Made by a program: the position numbers and the translations under genes. Source: Rhodobacterales bacterium (GTDB taxonomy: Bacteria > Pseudomonadota > Alphaproteobacteria > Caulobacterales > Hyphomonadaceae). From it: a stretch of 64,000 bases of DNA. The notes under the pieces are model-generated. The model worked only from the letters and a program-made list of their open reading frames with translations. It did no database searches and was not told the DNA's origin. Shown here in pieces: positions 43,083 through 60,359 of the stretch (position 1 is its first letter; each line of letters starts with the position of its first letter). The DNA lies in assembly GCA_014763715.1 (NCBI GenBank), contig JACXUV010000018.1:16053-80052 (forward strand). Reading direction: 5' to 3'.

Positions 43083-45319
43083 TGGCTTGGCTTGTAACGC
43101 ATATGTGGATGGTGCTGGCTGGGGCGACCGTGTTTGCACTGATCCTCGGCTGGTCGGTGCGCGGCCTGTTGCTGACCGGCAAGATGCGGAAAGCCATTGT
43201 CGACAAGGATATTGCCCTGACTGAACTGGATCAGGCGCGGGATGAGATCGAGCGCCTGTTCGCGGCCCAGCGTGCGCAGAGAGGCGAGGGCGGCAGCGTC
43301 GCCGATGCATCCGCGCGCAAGATTTCCGATCTGACGGCAGAGCTGCAGAAGGCGAAGACGGAACTCTCCACGCTGAAGTCCGAAGCCATGAAGGCGGCCT
43401 CTGCGGTTGTTTCTGCGCCGGTGCAGGATCGCGACGCGCCGACCATCGTGCTGCCGCCGAGCCGCGGCGGGGCAGACGACGCCCAGGCGGGGGATGCGCC
43501 CGCGTCCGGAAGCGCAGACGAGGCGCCGACGCTGGTCTGGCGCAATCGCCATCTGGAAGCGCGGGTGAAACATCTCGAAACCCAGCTGGCAGAAGCGGAA
43601 GCAGCCCCGGCGGTTGAGGCAGAGCCTGTTGTCGCCGCTGTCCCCTCGGTCGACGAGGAAGGTATCGCGAAGCTCAAATGGCAGGCTGACTATCTCAAGC
43701 AGCGCGTCGATGCGCTGGAAGCCGAACTCGCCAAAGTGCCGGCAGAGGCACCGCCGGCCGTGGCGGAAGACGTCAATGAAGAGATGGCCCGCCTGCGCTG
43801 GCGTAACCGTTTCCTGGAAGGGCGGCTCGCCTATTTCGAGGGCGGGGCGGAAGACGCCGCAGCCGAGTCGGTTGCGGAGCTGGCTGCCGAGCCTACTGGC
43901 GCAGAAGCCGTGCTGGAACAGCTGGAAGTGGCCGATACGGCTGCGGACATGACCGAGGCGGTCGAGGCCATGGCGGAACAGGTCTCCGTGGCCGAAGCAT
44001 TTGCCTGGGATGCGCCCGCCGAAGAAGCTGTGGCAGAAGACGAGACTCTGGAAGAGGTCGAGCCGGAACCGGAAGAGGTCTTGATTGAAGAGGTCGTGAC
44101 CGAGGAAGCCTTTGTCGAGGAAGAGCCGGTCGAAGAGGACGTGCAGGCCGAAGAGGCGGTAGAAGATCTCCAGGACGATCAGGTTGAAGCGGCTGCGTTC
44201 GACCTGAGCGCTGCGATCGCCGGGCGTGAAACGGAAGACGAGCCCGCACGCTTCGAGCCGGAGCCTGTGACGGAAGTGGCCGAAGAGGCTGAACCGTTCA
44301 CGGATGAAGCTGTCGAAGAAGACAGCGCGGAAGACGTGCTGCCGGAGACCTCTTTCGAGGCGCCTGCAGAGCCTGAAGAAGAGAGTTTCGAAGACGTCTC
44401 AGACGATGAAGAGGAATCCCTCGCCGAAGCCGACCATGCCGATGAGGATGTGGTGTCGGACGAGGAATACGATGAGGAAGACTTCATCGAAGAGGATGAA
44501 TTCGTCGAGGAAGAGGACGAAGCCGGGTCTGATGACGAGGCTGAGTCTGAAGACGATGCCGAAGAGTCTGACGATGACGAGTCCTATGAGGACGACGAGG
44601 ACGATGAGGGAGAGTTCGAGGACGCCGACGAAGACTCTGACGACGAAGATGATGAGGACGACGGCGAGGCGTACGATCTGGAAGATGATGCATCCGATGA
44701 TGAGGATGCGGAGGAAGATGCGTATGACGACGAGGACGAAGACGAGTATGATGACGACGACGCCGAGGATGATGAGGCGGACGACGAGGACGATGAATAC
44801 GAGTCCGACGAAGATGATGAAGACTACGACGCCGAAGAGGACGAGGACTCTGAGGTAGAGTTCGAGGCTGACGCTGAAGACGATGACGCCGCTGACGAGG
44901 ACGAATTGGAGGACGATGAGTCCTCTGATGAGGCCGTCGAAGCGGAAGACGACGAAGATGAGGACCTCGACGACGGCGAAGAAGACGCGCCTGAAGATGA
45001 GGCGGCCGAAGAGATGGCCGAAGAGACGGAAGGCGATGTCTCCTACGAGGCCGGGGAACTCGTCCTGACCGAGCGCCCGATGGCAATGAACGGGCCGGTC
45101 GAGGGCCACCCGGACGACCTGACGCTGATCGGCGGGATCGGGCCGAAGATCCAGGTGCTGCTGAACGAGCTGGGCGTCTGGCACTATGACCAGATCGCCG
45201 CATGGACGCCGGAGAACGTTGCCTGGGTGGATGAGCATCTCAACTTCAACGGCCGCATCACGCGCGAAGGCTGGGTCGAGCAGGCCGCCGTGCTGGTCGC
45301 CGACGAGGAAAACGTCTGA
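43082..45319 (+). CDS. Membrane protein with coiled coil, acidic linker, HhH end
   Basis: A 745-residue protein in four parts. One membrane helix (about residues 7-27) is followed by a coiled coil (about residues 35-110). A long Glu/Val/Ala-rich to Asp/Glu-rich region follows (about residues 155-650, densest at 439-643), almost certainly disordered. The C-terminus has a small helix-hairpin-helix-like domain (DDLTLIGGIGPKIQVLLNEL and EGWVEQAAVLVA), similar to the end found on NuoE-type proteins of alphaproteobacteria. Its start overlaps the stop of the OmpA/BON gene by 1 base. Function unknown. Confidence 0.78.
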   Translation: MAWLVTHMWMVLAGATVFALILGWSVRGLLLTGKMRKAIVDKDIALTELDQARDEIERLFAAQRAQRGEGGSVADASARKISDLTAELQKAKTELSTLKSEAMKAASAVVSAPVQDRDAPTIVLPPSRGGADDAQAGDAPASGSADEAPTLVWRNRHLEARVKHLETQLAEAEAAPAVEAEPVVAAVPSVDEEGIAKLKWQADYLKQRVDALEAELAKVPAEAPPAVAEDVNEEMARLRWRNRFLEGRLAYFEGGAEDAAAESVAELAAEPTGAEAVLEQLEVADTAADMTEAVEAMAEQVSVAEAFAWDAPAEEAVAEDETLEEVEPEPEEVLIEEVVTEEAFVEEEPVEEDVQAEEAVEDLQDDQVEAAAFDLSAAIAGRETEDEPARFEPEPVTEVAEEAEPFTDEAVEEDSAEDVLPETSFEAPAEPEEESFEDVSDDEEESLAEADHADEDVVSDEEYDEEDFIEEDEFVEEEDEAGSDDEAESEDDAEESDDDESYEDDEDDEGEFEDADEDSDDEDDEDDGEAYDLEDDASDDEDAEEDAYDDEDEDEYDDDDAEDDEADDEDDEYESDEDDEDYDAEEDEDSEVEFEADAEDDDAADEDELEDDESSDEAVEAEDDEDEDLDDGEEDAPEDEAAEEMAEETEGDVSYEAGELVLTERPMAMNGPVEGHPDDLTLIGGIGPKIQVLLNELGVWHYDQIAAWTPENVAWVDEHLNFNGRITREGWVEQAAVLVADEENV

Positions 45320-45448
45320 CCGTATTCAGGCAAGGTTCAGCCGGGTCCGGCGAGTCTTGCCGCGTGAAAGACTGGATGAGGCCCACGGCGCGATTGCAAT
45401 TTGCCGGCGCGGGGCTAACCTTGATTTGCCTGAGTGAGGGAGAGGCAC

Positions 45449-46300
45449 ATGACCAAACTGATCGACATGGATAGCGCCATTTTCGAGGGCGCGCCGCGTG
45501 TGAACCTGTCCCGCCGGGCCATCATTTCAGGCCTCGCGGCCGGTACGGTGTTCCCGTTTGTGACCAACTGCACCACCAACCCGGCTACCGGGCGCAGCCA
45601 GTTCGTGATCTTCGGCGATCAGGAAGTCGCCTCCATGGCTGCTTCGGCCTGGACCGACATGAAGGCGCAAACGCCTGTGACGGCGAACTCCAAACTCAAG
45701 AACCGCGTCCTGCACGTCTGGGAGAAGACGCTCTCTGGGGCAGAGCGGAAGGGCGATGTTGCCCCCGGTCAGAGCTGGGATGTGGCGGTGTTCGATACCG
45801 ATGACGTCAACGCCTTCGTCATGCCGGGCAACAAGGTGGGCGTGTATCGCGGCATCACCGAACTGACGGAGAATGACGACCAGCTCTCCGCCGTTCTGGG
45901 CCATGAGACCGGCCACGTTGTCGGCCGCCACGCAGCCGAGCGCCTGTCGATCACAACGCTGGCGCAGACGGGCCTCGCTGTGGGCCAGATCGCCATCGCC
46001 CAGTCCGACACGCTGTCGAAATACGGTTCGGAAATCGGTGCCTTGGGCGGCGCGGCGATGCAGTTCGGCGTGATCCTGCCTTACAGCCGCGCACATGAGC
46101 TGGAGGCCGACAAGCTGGGTGTCGATTACATGCACCAGTCCGGCTATGACGTGAAACAGTCCGTCCGCCTGTGGGAACTGATGGCGGCCCAGTCATCAGG
46201 CTCGCGGTCGCCTGAGTTCATGTCGACCCACCCGGATCCGGCCCGCCGCGCCCAGGAACTGAAAACCTATATCAACGCCAGGGGCTACGCGCTGATCTAG
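45449..46300 (+). CDS. M48-family metalloprotease with Tat-like signal
   Basis: A 283-residue zinc protease. The catalytic motif HETGH is at residues 152-156 and the third ligand region HELEAD at 216-221, as in M48 (SRxxExEAD pattern: SRAHELEAD). The length and GLAVGQIAIAQ match the BepA/LoiP-type periplasmic protease group. The N-terminus has LSRRAIISGLAAGT, a twin-arginine-like signal, ending in Cys41, so it may be a Tat-exported lipoprotein. The ATG at 45449 has GAGGG and GAGAGG upstream; GTG at 45434 is an alternative. It is monocistronic between unrelated genes. Confidence 0.85.
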   Translation: MTKLIDMDSAIFEGAPRVNLSRRAIISGLAAGTVFPFVTNCTTNPATGRSQFVIFGDQEVASMAASAWTDMKAQTPVTANSKLKNRVLHVWEKTLSGAERKGDVAPGQSWDVAVFDTDDVNAFVMPGNKVGVYRGITELTENDDQLSAVLGHETGHVVGRHAAERLSITTLAQTGLAVGQIAIAQSDTLSKYGSEIGALGGAAMQFGVILPYSRAHELEADKLGVDYMHQSGYDVKQSVRLWELMAAQSSGSRSPEFMSTHPDPARRAQELKTYINARGYALI

Positions 46301-46462
46301 GCCGGGCAGGGGCGGCCTGACTCGTCCCGCTTGACCCCACTATCCAGATGCGCCATACGCGCCGCTTCTGCGGGAGGCACGCCATGCCAGACCGCGGAGC
46401 CTCCATTGTAACCGGGCGGATCGAAAGACCACCGCCCCATCTGAAACGTTCGAGAGGACAAG

Positions 46463-46909
46463 ATGGCCAAGAAACTGCTGGGGCAGCTGAAGCTCCAGAT
46501 TCCTGCCGGCCAGGCCAACCCGTCGCCGCCCGTCGGCCCGGCGCTCGGTCAGCGCGGCATCAACATCATGGAATTCTGCAAGGCGTTCAACGCCAAGACC
46601 CAATCCATGGAACCGGGCCTGCCCACGCCGGTCGTGATCGACTACTATCAGGACAAGTCGTTCACCTTCGTCACCAAGACGCCGCCGGCCACTGTGCTGC
46701 TGAAGAAGGCTGCCAAGCTGAAGCTGGGCAAGAAGCCGGCTTCCGGCGCCAAGAAGCCGGGCTACGACACCGTCGGTAAAGTCACCATGGCTCAGGTGCG
46801 TGAGATCGCCGAAATGAAGATGGCTGACCTCAACGCCAACGACCTTGACGCTGCTGCCAAGATCATCGCCGGCTCCGCCCGCGCGATGGGCATCGAAGTT
46901 GTGGAGTAA
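46463..46909 (+). CDS. rplK: 50S ribosomal protein L11
   Basis: A 148-residue uL11 protein that binds the GTPase-associated centre of 23S rRNA. The N-terminal [18 protein letters not shown] and C-terminal [12 protein letters not shown] blocks are both intact and the length is normal. It begins the rplK-rplA unit; rplA starts 5 bases after its stop. No secE-nusG precedes it; the immediate neighbour is the M48 protease, so its transcription must start in the 46301-46462 gap or upstream. Confidence 0.98.
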   Translation: MAKKLLGQLKLQIPAGQANPSPPVGPALGQRGINIMEFCKAFNAKTQSMEPGLPTPVVIDYYQDKSFTFVTKTPPATVLLKKAAKLKLGKKPASGAKKPGYDTVGKVTMAQVREIAEMKMADLNANDLDAAAKIIAGSARAMGIEVVE

Positions 46910-46914
46910 GAACC

Positions 46915-47610
46915 ATGGCGAAAACTGGTAAGCGCGCACGCGCAATTGCAGAAACCGTTGACAAGAACAAAGCCTACACCGTCGCTGACGCTGTGGCGCT
47001 GGTGAAGTCGAACGCCAAGGCAAAATTCGACGAAACCGTCGAAATCGCCGTGAACCTCGGCGTTGACCCGAAATACGCTGACCAGATGGTCCGCGGCGTG
47101 GTCAACCTGCCGGCCGGCACGGGCAAAGACGTCCGCGTCGCCGTGTTCGCGAAGGACAAGAAGGCAGAAGAAGCCACGGCTGCCGGGGCTGACATTGTCG
47201 GCGCTGAAGACCTGATGGAGAAAATCCAGGGCGGCTTCATGGACTTCGACCGTGTCATCGCAACGCCGGACATGATGGCTGTTGTCGGCCGTCTCGGTAA
47301 GGTGCTGGGCCCGCGCGGCCTGATGCCGAACCCGAAAGTCGGTACCGTGACCCCGAACGTTGCCCAGGCTGTCAAAGACGCGAAATCCGGCTCGGTCGAG
47401 TTCCGCGTTGAAAAAGCCGGTATCGTTCATGCCGGCGTCGGCAAGGCTTCCTTCTCCGAAGGCGACATCGAGAGCAACATCAAGGCTTTCCTGAGCGCGC
47501 TCGTGAAGGCGCGTCCGTCTGGCGCGAAGGGCACGTTCGTCCGCAAGATCTCGCTGTCGTCCACCATGGGCGCTGGCGTCACGATCGATACGTCCGAGAT
47601 CTCTCAGTAA
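46915..47610 (+). CDS. rplA: 50S ribosomal protein L1
   Basis: A 231-residue uL1 protein binding the L1 stalk of 23S rRNA; family blocks [20 protein letters not shown] and [15 protein letters not shown] are intact, and length is normal. It starts 5 bases after rplK and ends in a strong terminator, so it is separated from rplJ. The conserved alanine/lysine-rich tail is normal. Confidence 0.98.
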   Translation: MAKTGKRARAIAETVDKNKAYTVADAVALVKSNAKAKFDETVEIAVNLGVDPKYADQMVRGVVNLPAGTGKDVRVAVFAKDKKAEEATAAGADIVGAEDLMEKIQGGFMDFDRVIATPDMMAVVGRLGKVLGPRGLMPNPKVGTVTPNVAQAVKDAKSGSVEFRVEKAGIVHAGVGKASFSEGDIESNIKAFLSALVKARPSGAKGTFVRKISLSSTMGAGVTIDTSEISQ

Positions 47611-47636
47611 GCCTGAGCAGACAGACGACCGAACAG

Positions 47637-47675
47637 AAAAAGCCCGGCGCCTTGCGGTGCCGGGCTTCTTCTTTT
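47637..47675. terminator. Bidirectional terminator after rplA
   Basis: AGCCCGGCGCC (47641-47651) and GGTGCCGGGCT (47656-47666) form an 11-bp stem with one wobble. T-rich tails are present on the plus strand (TCTTCTTTT) and on the minus strand (TTTTT), serving both rplA and the convergent small gene. Confidence 0.9.
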
Positions 47676-47703
47676 GGGGCAGGGGATATCTGAAGCGGCC
47701 GGA

Positions 47704-48069
47704 TCAGTTATTGTCGGCCGTTACAATGATCACGGAATCCTCAGTCGGCTGGACCGAACGGGTGACCGCGACGTGGTAGCGGGTCAGCTCGGCGCTCTGC
47801 ACCTGGGTGACCGTCCGGTCGACGACTTCGGCAGCGCAGTTGGAAACAGCCGTCGGCCATACGCCGGCGATGGCGCTGGAGTTGTCGTAAATGCTGCGGC
47901 AGTAGTCGCGGGCGGATTTTTCGATCGAGGCGTAGGTCTCAGCCGGGGTTGCGCCACGCTTGTAGCTGATGGTGGCATCATCACCTGTTTGTGCGGTGGC
48001 GGTCATGCCGAATCCGGCAACAGCAAACGGAAGAGCGGCAATTGCGAAGCGGAACTGGTGGAAATTCAT
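47704..48069 (-). CDS. UrcA-like secreted protein
   Basis: A 121-residue secreted protein with a signal peptide (cleavage after MTATAQ). The mature part has a start strand (DDATISYKRGATPAETYA), a helical segment with YCRSIY and a second cysteine (SNCAAEVVDRTV), in the UrcA arrangement but more divergent than the gene at 24447. The ATG at 48069 follows GAGAGG; a longer frame to 48084 is possible. It is oriented against rplA and shares its terminator, and is divergent from the CadC-like regulator. Confidence 0.65.
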   Translation of the reverse strand: MNFHQFRFAIAALPFAVAGFGMTATAQTGDDATISYKRGATPAETYASIEKSARDYCRSIYDNSSAIAGVWPTAVSNCAAEVVDRTVTQVQSAELTRYHVAVTRSVQPTEDSVIIVTADNN

Positions 48070-48175
48070 GTCAGGACCTCTCATCTGGAAGGGACAGGGT
48101 CTGAATTGACCCGGTCATTGCGCATGACATTCGTTCACACCGGGTGTTTTGGTCCTGTGGTGGGGCTTAGGAAAA

Positions 48176-48193
48176 CCTGATGTTTACATTAGG
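48176..48193. promoter_or_regulatory. Palindrome upstream of the CadC-like regulator
   Basis: CCTGATG (48176-48182) and CATTAGG (48187-48193) are inverted, with one mismatch (a G-T wobble in RNA) and a TTTA centre, in the divergent gap between the UrcA-like gene and the regulator. Candidate operator, possibly autoregulatory. Confidence 0.35.
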
Positions 48194-48292
48194 CCTTGAG
48201 AACAAAGGGATAAATTTGACCTGATTGCTTCGGACTTTCCAATCCAGTTGGGATATCCTTTGCGAAGAAGCATTGCGGTCAGCGACGCAGAG

Positions 48293-50290
48293 ATGGCAGA
48301 CACGTTCGGATCAGGCATGGAGGCAGAGCGGGAGCGGTCCGATTTCCGGATCGGAAGCCTGATTGTCGAGCCGGATCAGAACAGCATCTCCGATGGAAAA
48401 GAACGCCGCAGGCTTGAGCCGAAGGTCATGGAGGTGCTGTGCGCCCTGGCCGGGCGGCCGGGCGAGGTCATCTCGCGGCAGGAACTGATCGACCAGGTCT
48501 GGGGCGTCGAGCATGGTGCCGATGAAAGCCTGACCCGGGCCGTGTCGTTACTGCGCAGCGTTCTGAACGCAGGCGATGACCGCCATTCCGTGATCGAGAC
48601 CATTCCGAAGCGGGGCTACAGGCTGGCGGCGCAGATTTCCGATGTGGAAAGGGAAGAGGCTGCCCCGGACCCAGAAGATGTGGCGCTCCCGTCCGAGCCG
48701 ACGGCGCCCTTCGTTCGCGAGCCCTGGCGCCGGGATGCGGAGATCAGCCCGGTCCGTTACTTTTCAGCGCTGGTCGTGCTGGCGGCCATCATGCTGTTCA
48801 CCGGGGTCTGGATTGGCCGGTCATCCAGTTCAGCTGTCGTCGTGCCGGAAAAGTCGATTGCCGTTCTGCCATTTGAAAATCTGAGCGGGAATGCGGAGCA
48901 GGACTATTTCTCCCGCGGACTTTCGGAGGAGATCCGGTCGCTGCTGACTCAGCTGGACGATCTGAAGGTCGCCGGGCGCGCGCCGCCTTCGGTAAGTGCG
49001 GCCGAGGGGCTCGATGCCTCTGCACTGGGCCGGAAGCTGCGGGTTTCGCATGTTCTGACCGGCAGCATCCGGTCTGATAATGACCGGATCAAGGTGTCTG
49101 CAGAACTGATCGATACCGATAGCGGGTATCAGGTCTGGTCGCACAGCTATGACAGGCTGCTCAGCGCGCAGAGCCTGTTCGACCTGCAGAAGGATATAGC
49201 CACGGATGTCGCCGGGGCGCTCAGTATCTCGCTGCACGTTCAGGAGCCGAACCGGATCCTGGGCTCTGATACCGACAGTCTGGAGGCCTATAACTACTTC
49301 CTGAGCGCCAGGGAGGCGGATATCTTTGGCATGGGCGACCGTAGCGAGCTGATTGCCCTTCTTGGAAAGGCGCTTGAACTCGACCCGGATTATGGCGCCG
49401 CGCGGGTTACGCTCGCCTCCAATATCGGGGCGCAGGCATGGGGGGCGTCGACGCCGGCTGAGGCGCAGGCCTATCTGGCGCAGGGCAGGGCAATGGCGGA
49501 GGAGGCTGTCCGGCTCAATCCGGATCTGGCGCAGGCCTATACGGCACTGGCGAACTTCCGGGCGCTCGACAATGACTGGCTGGCGGCAGGCAAGGACAAC
49601 CGGGCCGCACTGGAGCGGTCGCCCAATCTGCGTGTCCTGCATGAGCAGACCATCTTCCTTATGCGTGCGGGCCGGGTTGAGGAGGCACTCAGCATTGCCC
49701 AGCGGGGGCAGACGGCCGATCCGCTGAACCCTGACCGTGCCGCAACACTGGCCATGGCGTATGCCGTACTGGGGCGGCATGAGGCGGCGGGGGCTGCGCT
49801 GGAGCATTACTGGTCGCTGCAGACCCCGCCCGGTGAATGGGATGCCTATGCCTGGACCATTGAGATGCAGGCCCCGCAGACTATGGACAGCCTGAGCGCC
49901 CTTTGCGAACGGCTGATGCAAACGGATCCGTCCCTGCGGCCGCTGCTCGCGCCCATCCTTGCTGCACTGCCGGATGAGCCGGCGGCCCGGGAGGCGGTCA
50001 GGGCTGAGTTCGAGCGCGGGGCAGGGACGCATCCGAACCGGTTCGAAATCCTGGCATCCATTGCGGCGCAACTGGATGATCCCGAGCTTGCATTGCGTAT
50101 CTGGCGGCATGAGCTGGATGGAACGCGGCTGCGGTTAATGCGGGTTTGGGGGCCGGTCTATTCGGACATGCGCCGCTTGCCGGGCTTCGCGGCCCTGATG
50201 GCTGACCTGCAGCTGCCATCCTACTGGCGTGAATATGGCTGGCCGGACCGGTGCCGTCCCGTCGGCGCACAAGGCTTCGAGTGTTTCTGA
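48293..50290 (+). CDS. CadC/ToxR-like membrane regulator with TPRs
   Basis: A 665-residue protein combining a cytoplasmic winged-helix OmpR-type DNA-binding domain (residues about 18-114; ALAGRPGEVISRQELIDQVWG, ETIPKRGYRLAA), one membrane helix (about 156-175), and a periplasmic part. That part begins with a FlgO/TolB-N-like domain (about 186-290; KSIAVLPFENLSGNAEQDYF, VLTGSIRSDNDRIKVSAELID) and ends with about eight TPR-like repeats. Such proteins sense periplasmic conditions and regulate genes without phosphorylation. The ATG at 48293 is favoured over a TTG at 48248. It interrupts the usual rplA-rplJ gap. Confidence 0.85.
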   Translation: MADTFGSGMEAERERSDFRIGSLIVEPDQNSISDGKERRRLEPKVMEVLCALAGRPGEVISRQELIDQVWGVEHGADESLTRAVSLLRSVLNAGDDRHSVIETIPKRGYRLAAQISDVEREEAAPDPEDVALPSEPTAPFVREPWRRDAEISPVRYFSALVVLAAIMLFTGVWIGRSSSSAVVVPEKSIAVLPFENLSGNAEQDYFSRGLSEEIRSLLTQLDDLKVAGRAPPSVSAAEGLDASALGRKLRVSHVLTGSIRSDNDRIKVSAELIDTDSGYQVWSHSYDRLLSAQSLFDLQKDIATDVAGALSISLHVQEPNRILGSDTDSLEAYNYFLSAREADIFGMGDRSELIALLGKALELDPDYGAARVTLASNIGAQAWGASTPAEAQAYLAQGRAMAEEAVRLNPDLAQAYTALANFRALDNDWLAAGKDNRAALERSPNLRVLHEQTIFLMRAGRVEEALSIAQRGQTADPLNPDRAATLAMAYAVLGRHEAAGAALEHYWSLQTPPGEWDAYAWTIEMQAPQTMDSLSALCERLMQTDPSLRPLLAPILAALPDEPAAREAVRAEFERGAGTHPNRFEILASIAAQLDDPELALRIWRHELDGTRLRLMRVWGPVYSDMRRLPGFAALMADLQLPSYWREYGWPDRCRPVGAQGFECF

Positions 50291-50341
50291 GGCCGGACGG
50301 AGGCAGGGTTGCGGATATGTGGACTCCGGAATGGCCCGGGG

Positions 50342-50666
50342 TTGACATTTTCTCACAAAGGGGGGTTGCGGGCTTGGGGATAAAGCGTTAACACCCCGCT
50401 CTTGACGGGAGTTCTCCGATGTGCATTCGGCGGCCTCCCGTTTTCCTGTCCTAGACCATAGGTCACGTATTTATACGCGATAACGGCTTCCGGGCCACCT
50501 ATGCAGACGGGGTGAGGCGTTGATTCGGTTCGGAAAAACAGGGCTGACCTGTTTTTGGCTTACCGGGGCAATCGGCCAATCCCTGGGCAGGCGCTGGAAG
50601 GCCATCCGGCCAGAAGGCGATTACCAGGGCGGCCGGATGGTCCGGGCGCCTCAATGGAGACCCGCT
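50342..50666 (+). promoter_or_regulatory. Putative rplJ promoter and structured leader
   Basis: The 375-base gap before rplJ contains TTGACA at 50342-50347 (no clear -10), then a nested hairpin with ACGGGAG/CTCCCGT arms (50405-50441) followed by TTTT, an AAAAACAGG/CCTGTTTTT hairpin (50534-50556), and a CCATCCGGCC/GGCCGGATGG hairpin (50602-50640) close to the start. This is the expected place of an L10-type autoregulatory leader; the first hairpin also looks like an attenuator. Confidence 0.55.
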
Positions 50667-51182
50667 ATGGATAAAGCTGGAAAAATTGCGGCTCTTGAAT
50701 CCCTGAAAGGGGTTTTCGAAGAGTCCGGTGCGGTCATCGTGACCCACTATACCGGTCTGTCTGTTGCGGAAATGACGAAGCTGCGTGGCATGCTCCGCAA
50801 GGACGGTGCGCAGCTGAAGGTGGTCAAGAATACCCTGGCGCAGATCGCGCTTGAGGGTAAGGGTGGCGACGAAGCCAAGGACATGTTCCAGGGCCCTGTT
50901 GCTATCGCTTTCTCACCCGATCCGGTGGCGGCTGCGAAAGCAGCCGACGAGTTTTCGAAGCAAAATCCGAAACTCGTGATCATCGGCGGCGTGATGGGCG
51001 ATCAGGTGCTCGATGCCAAAGGTGTCGAAGCTCTGGCAAAACTCCCGTCTCTCGACCAGCTTCGTGGCAAGCTCATCGGCCTCATCCAGGCACCGGCAAC
51101 GAAAGTCGCTGGCGTCGTGCAGGCCCCGGCTGGCCAACTCGCTCGTGTGGTTTCGGCCTACGCCAACAAAGACGCAGCCTGA
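50667..51182 (+). CDS. rplJ: 50S ribosomal protein L10
   Basis: A 171-residue uL10 protein, the base of the L7/L12 stalk. The N-terminal rRNA-binding region (VIVTHYTGLSVAEMTKLRGMLRK) and C-terminal L12-binding helix are normal. It is preceded by a structured leader and followed after 57 bases by rplL. L10-L12 complexes repress this operon through the leader in many bacteria. Confidence 0.98.
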   Translation: MDKAGKIAALESLKGVFEESGAVIVTHYTGLSVAEMTKLRGMLRKDGAQLKVVKNTLAQIALEGKGGDEAKDMFQGPVAIAFSPDPVAAAKAADEFSKQNPKLVIIGGVMGDQVLDAKGVEALAKLPSLDQLRGKLIGLIQAPATKVAGVVQAPAGQLARVVSAYANKDAA

Positions 51183-51239
51183 GCCATCGTTTCCGGAAAC
51201 TGAAGACCCAATCAACCGAACCAAACAGGAATTACCAAA

Positions 51240-51620
51240 ATGGCAGACCTTGAAAAACTCGTCGACGACCTGTCGGCCCTCACCGTTCTCGAAGCCGCTG
51301 AACTCGCAAAACTTCTCGAAGAGAAGTGGGGCGTCTCGGCTGCTGCTCCGGTCGCAGTCGCAGCTGTCGCCGGTGGCGACGCTCCGGCCGCTGCTGCTGA
51401 AGAGAAAACCGAATTCGACGTGATCCTGACGGACGCTGGCGCCAAGAAGATCGAAGTGATCAAGCTGGTCCGCGAAATCGTTCCGTCGCTCGGCCTGAAA
51501 GAAGCCAAGGAGCTCGTCGAAGGCGCTCCGAAACCGATCAAAGAAGCTGCTGCAAAAGCAGAAGCCGAAGAGATCAAGAAGAAGTTCGAGGCAGCTGGCG
51601 CCAAAGTCGAGCTCAAGTAA
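51240..51620 (+). CDS. rplL: 50S ribosomal protein L7/L12
   Basis: A 126-residue bL12 protein. The N-terminal dimerisation helices are followed by an Ala-rich hinge (about residues 33-53) and a C-terminal domain ending [15 protein letters not shown], the standard factor-binding region. Two dimers bind L10 per stalk. It lies between rplJ and rpoB. Confidence 0.98.
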   Translation: MADLEKLVDDLSALTVLEAAELAKLLEEKWGVSAAAPVAVAAVAGGDAPAAAAEEKTEFDVILTDAGAKKIEVIKLVREIVPSLGLKEAKELVEGAPKPIKEAAAKAEAEEIKKKFEAAGAKVELK

Positions 51621-51640
51621 GCTCCGGCGGCTTCACATTC

Positions 51641-51667
51641 GGGTGGCGTTCGCGCGAGGCGCTACCC
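51641..51667 (+). other. Stem-loop in the rplL-rpoB gap
   Basis: GGGTGGCG (51641-51648) pairs with CGCTACCC (51660-51667) with one wobble. There is no T-run. Its position matches the transcript-processing or partial-attenuation hairpin between rplL and rpoB in other bacteria. Confidence 0.5.
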
Positions 51668-51772
51668 TTCTAGAGACCTGCGCGGCGGTTCCATTTGGGG
51701 CTGCCGCGTACTCGCGTTCTGGCGATAAGGTCGTGGCCAAGGTGGCTGCGGCGACAAAATTGGGATCCTGGG

Positions 51773-55921
<4,149 letters not shown>

Positions 55922-56048
55922 CGTGAAGACCTGACTGGAAGACCCGCCGGGCAACTGGCCTGGCGGGACCTTCCGAGCCGAACGAGATTTTACCCAGGGC
56001 AGGGGCCCTCAAGTCCCCGGAAAAAGCCCACCCAAGGAGCAGACCCGA

Positions 56049-60269
<4,221 letters not shown>

Positions 60270-60306
60270 GCTCGAACATCCGGGCGCAAGCCCTTGAACC
60301 AACTGG

Positions 60307-60340
60307 AAAAGCCTGCCAGCTTCGGCAGGCTTTTCTGTTT
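60307..60340 (+). terminator. Rho-independent terminator of rpoBC
   Basis: AAAAGCCTGCC pairs with GGCAGGCTTTT around a 6-base loop (60307-60334), followed by a CTGTTT tail. It ends the rpoBC transcript just before a separate small gene. Confidence 0.9.
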
Positions 60341-60359
60341 CCGGAGGAGGTCGCACCTC

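Noticed and set aside
44398..45010. Possible tandem-repeat or CRISPR-like array in the acidic coding region
   Set aside because: The repetition is of GAC/GAG codons without a fixed unit or spacers, so it is coding low complexity only.
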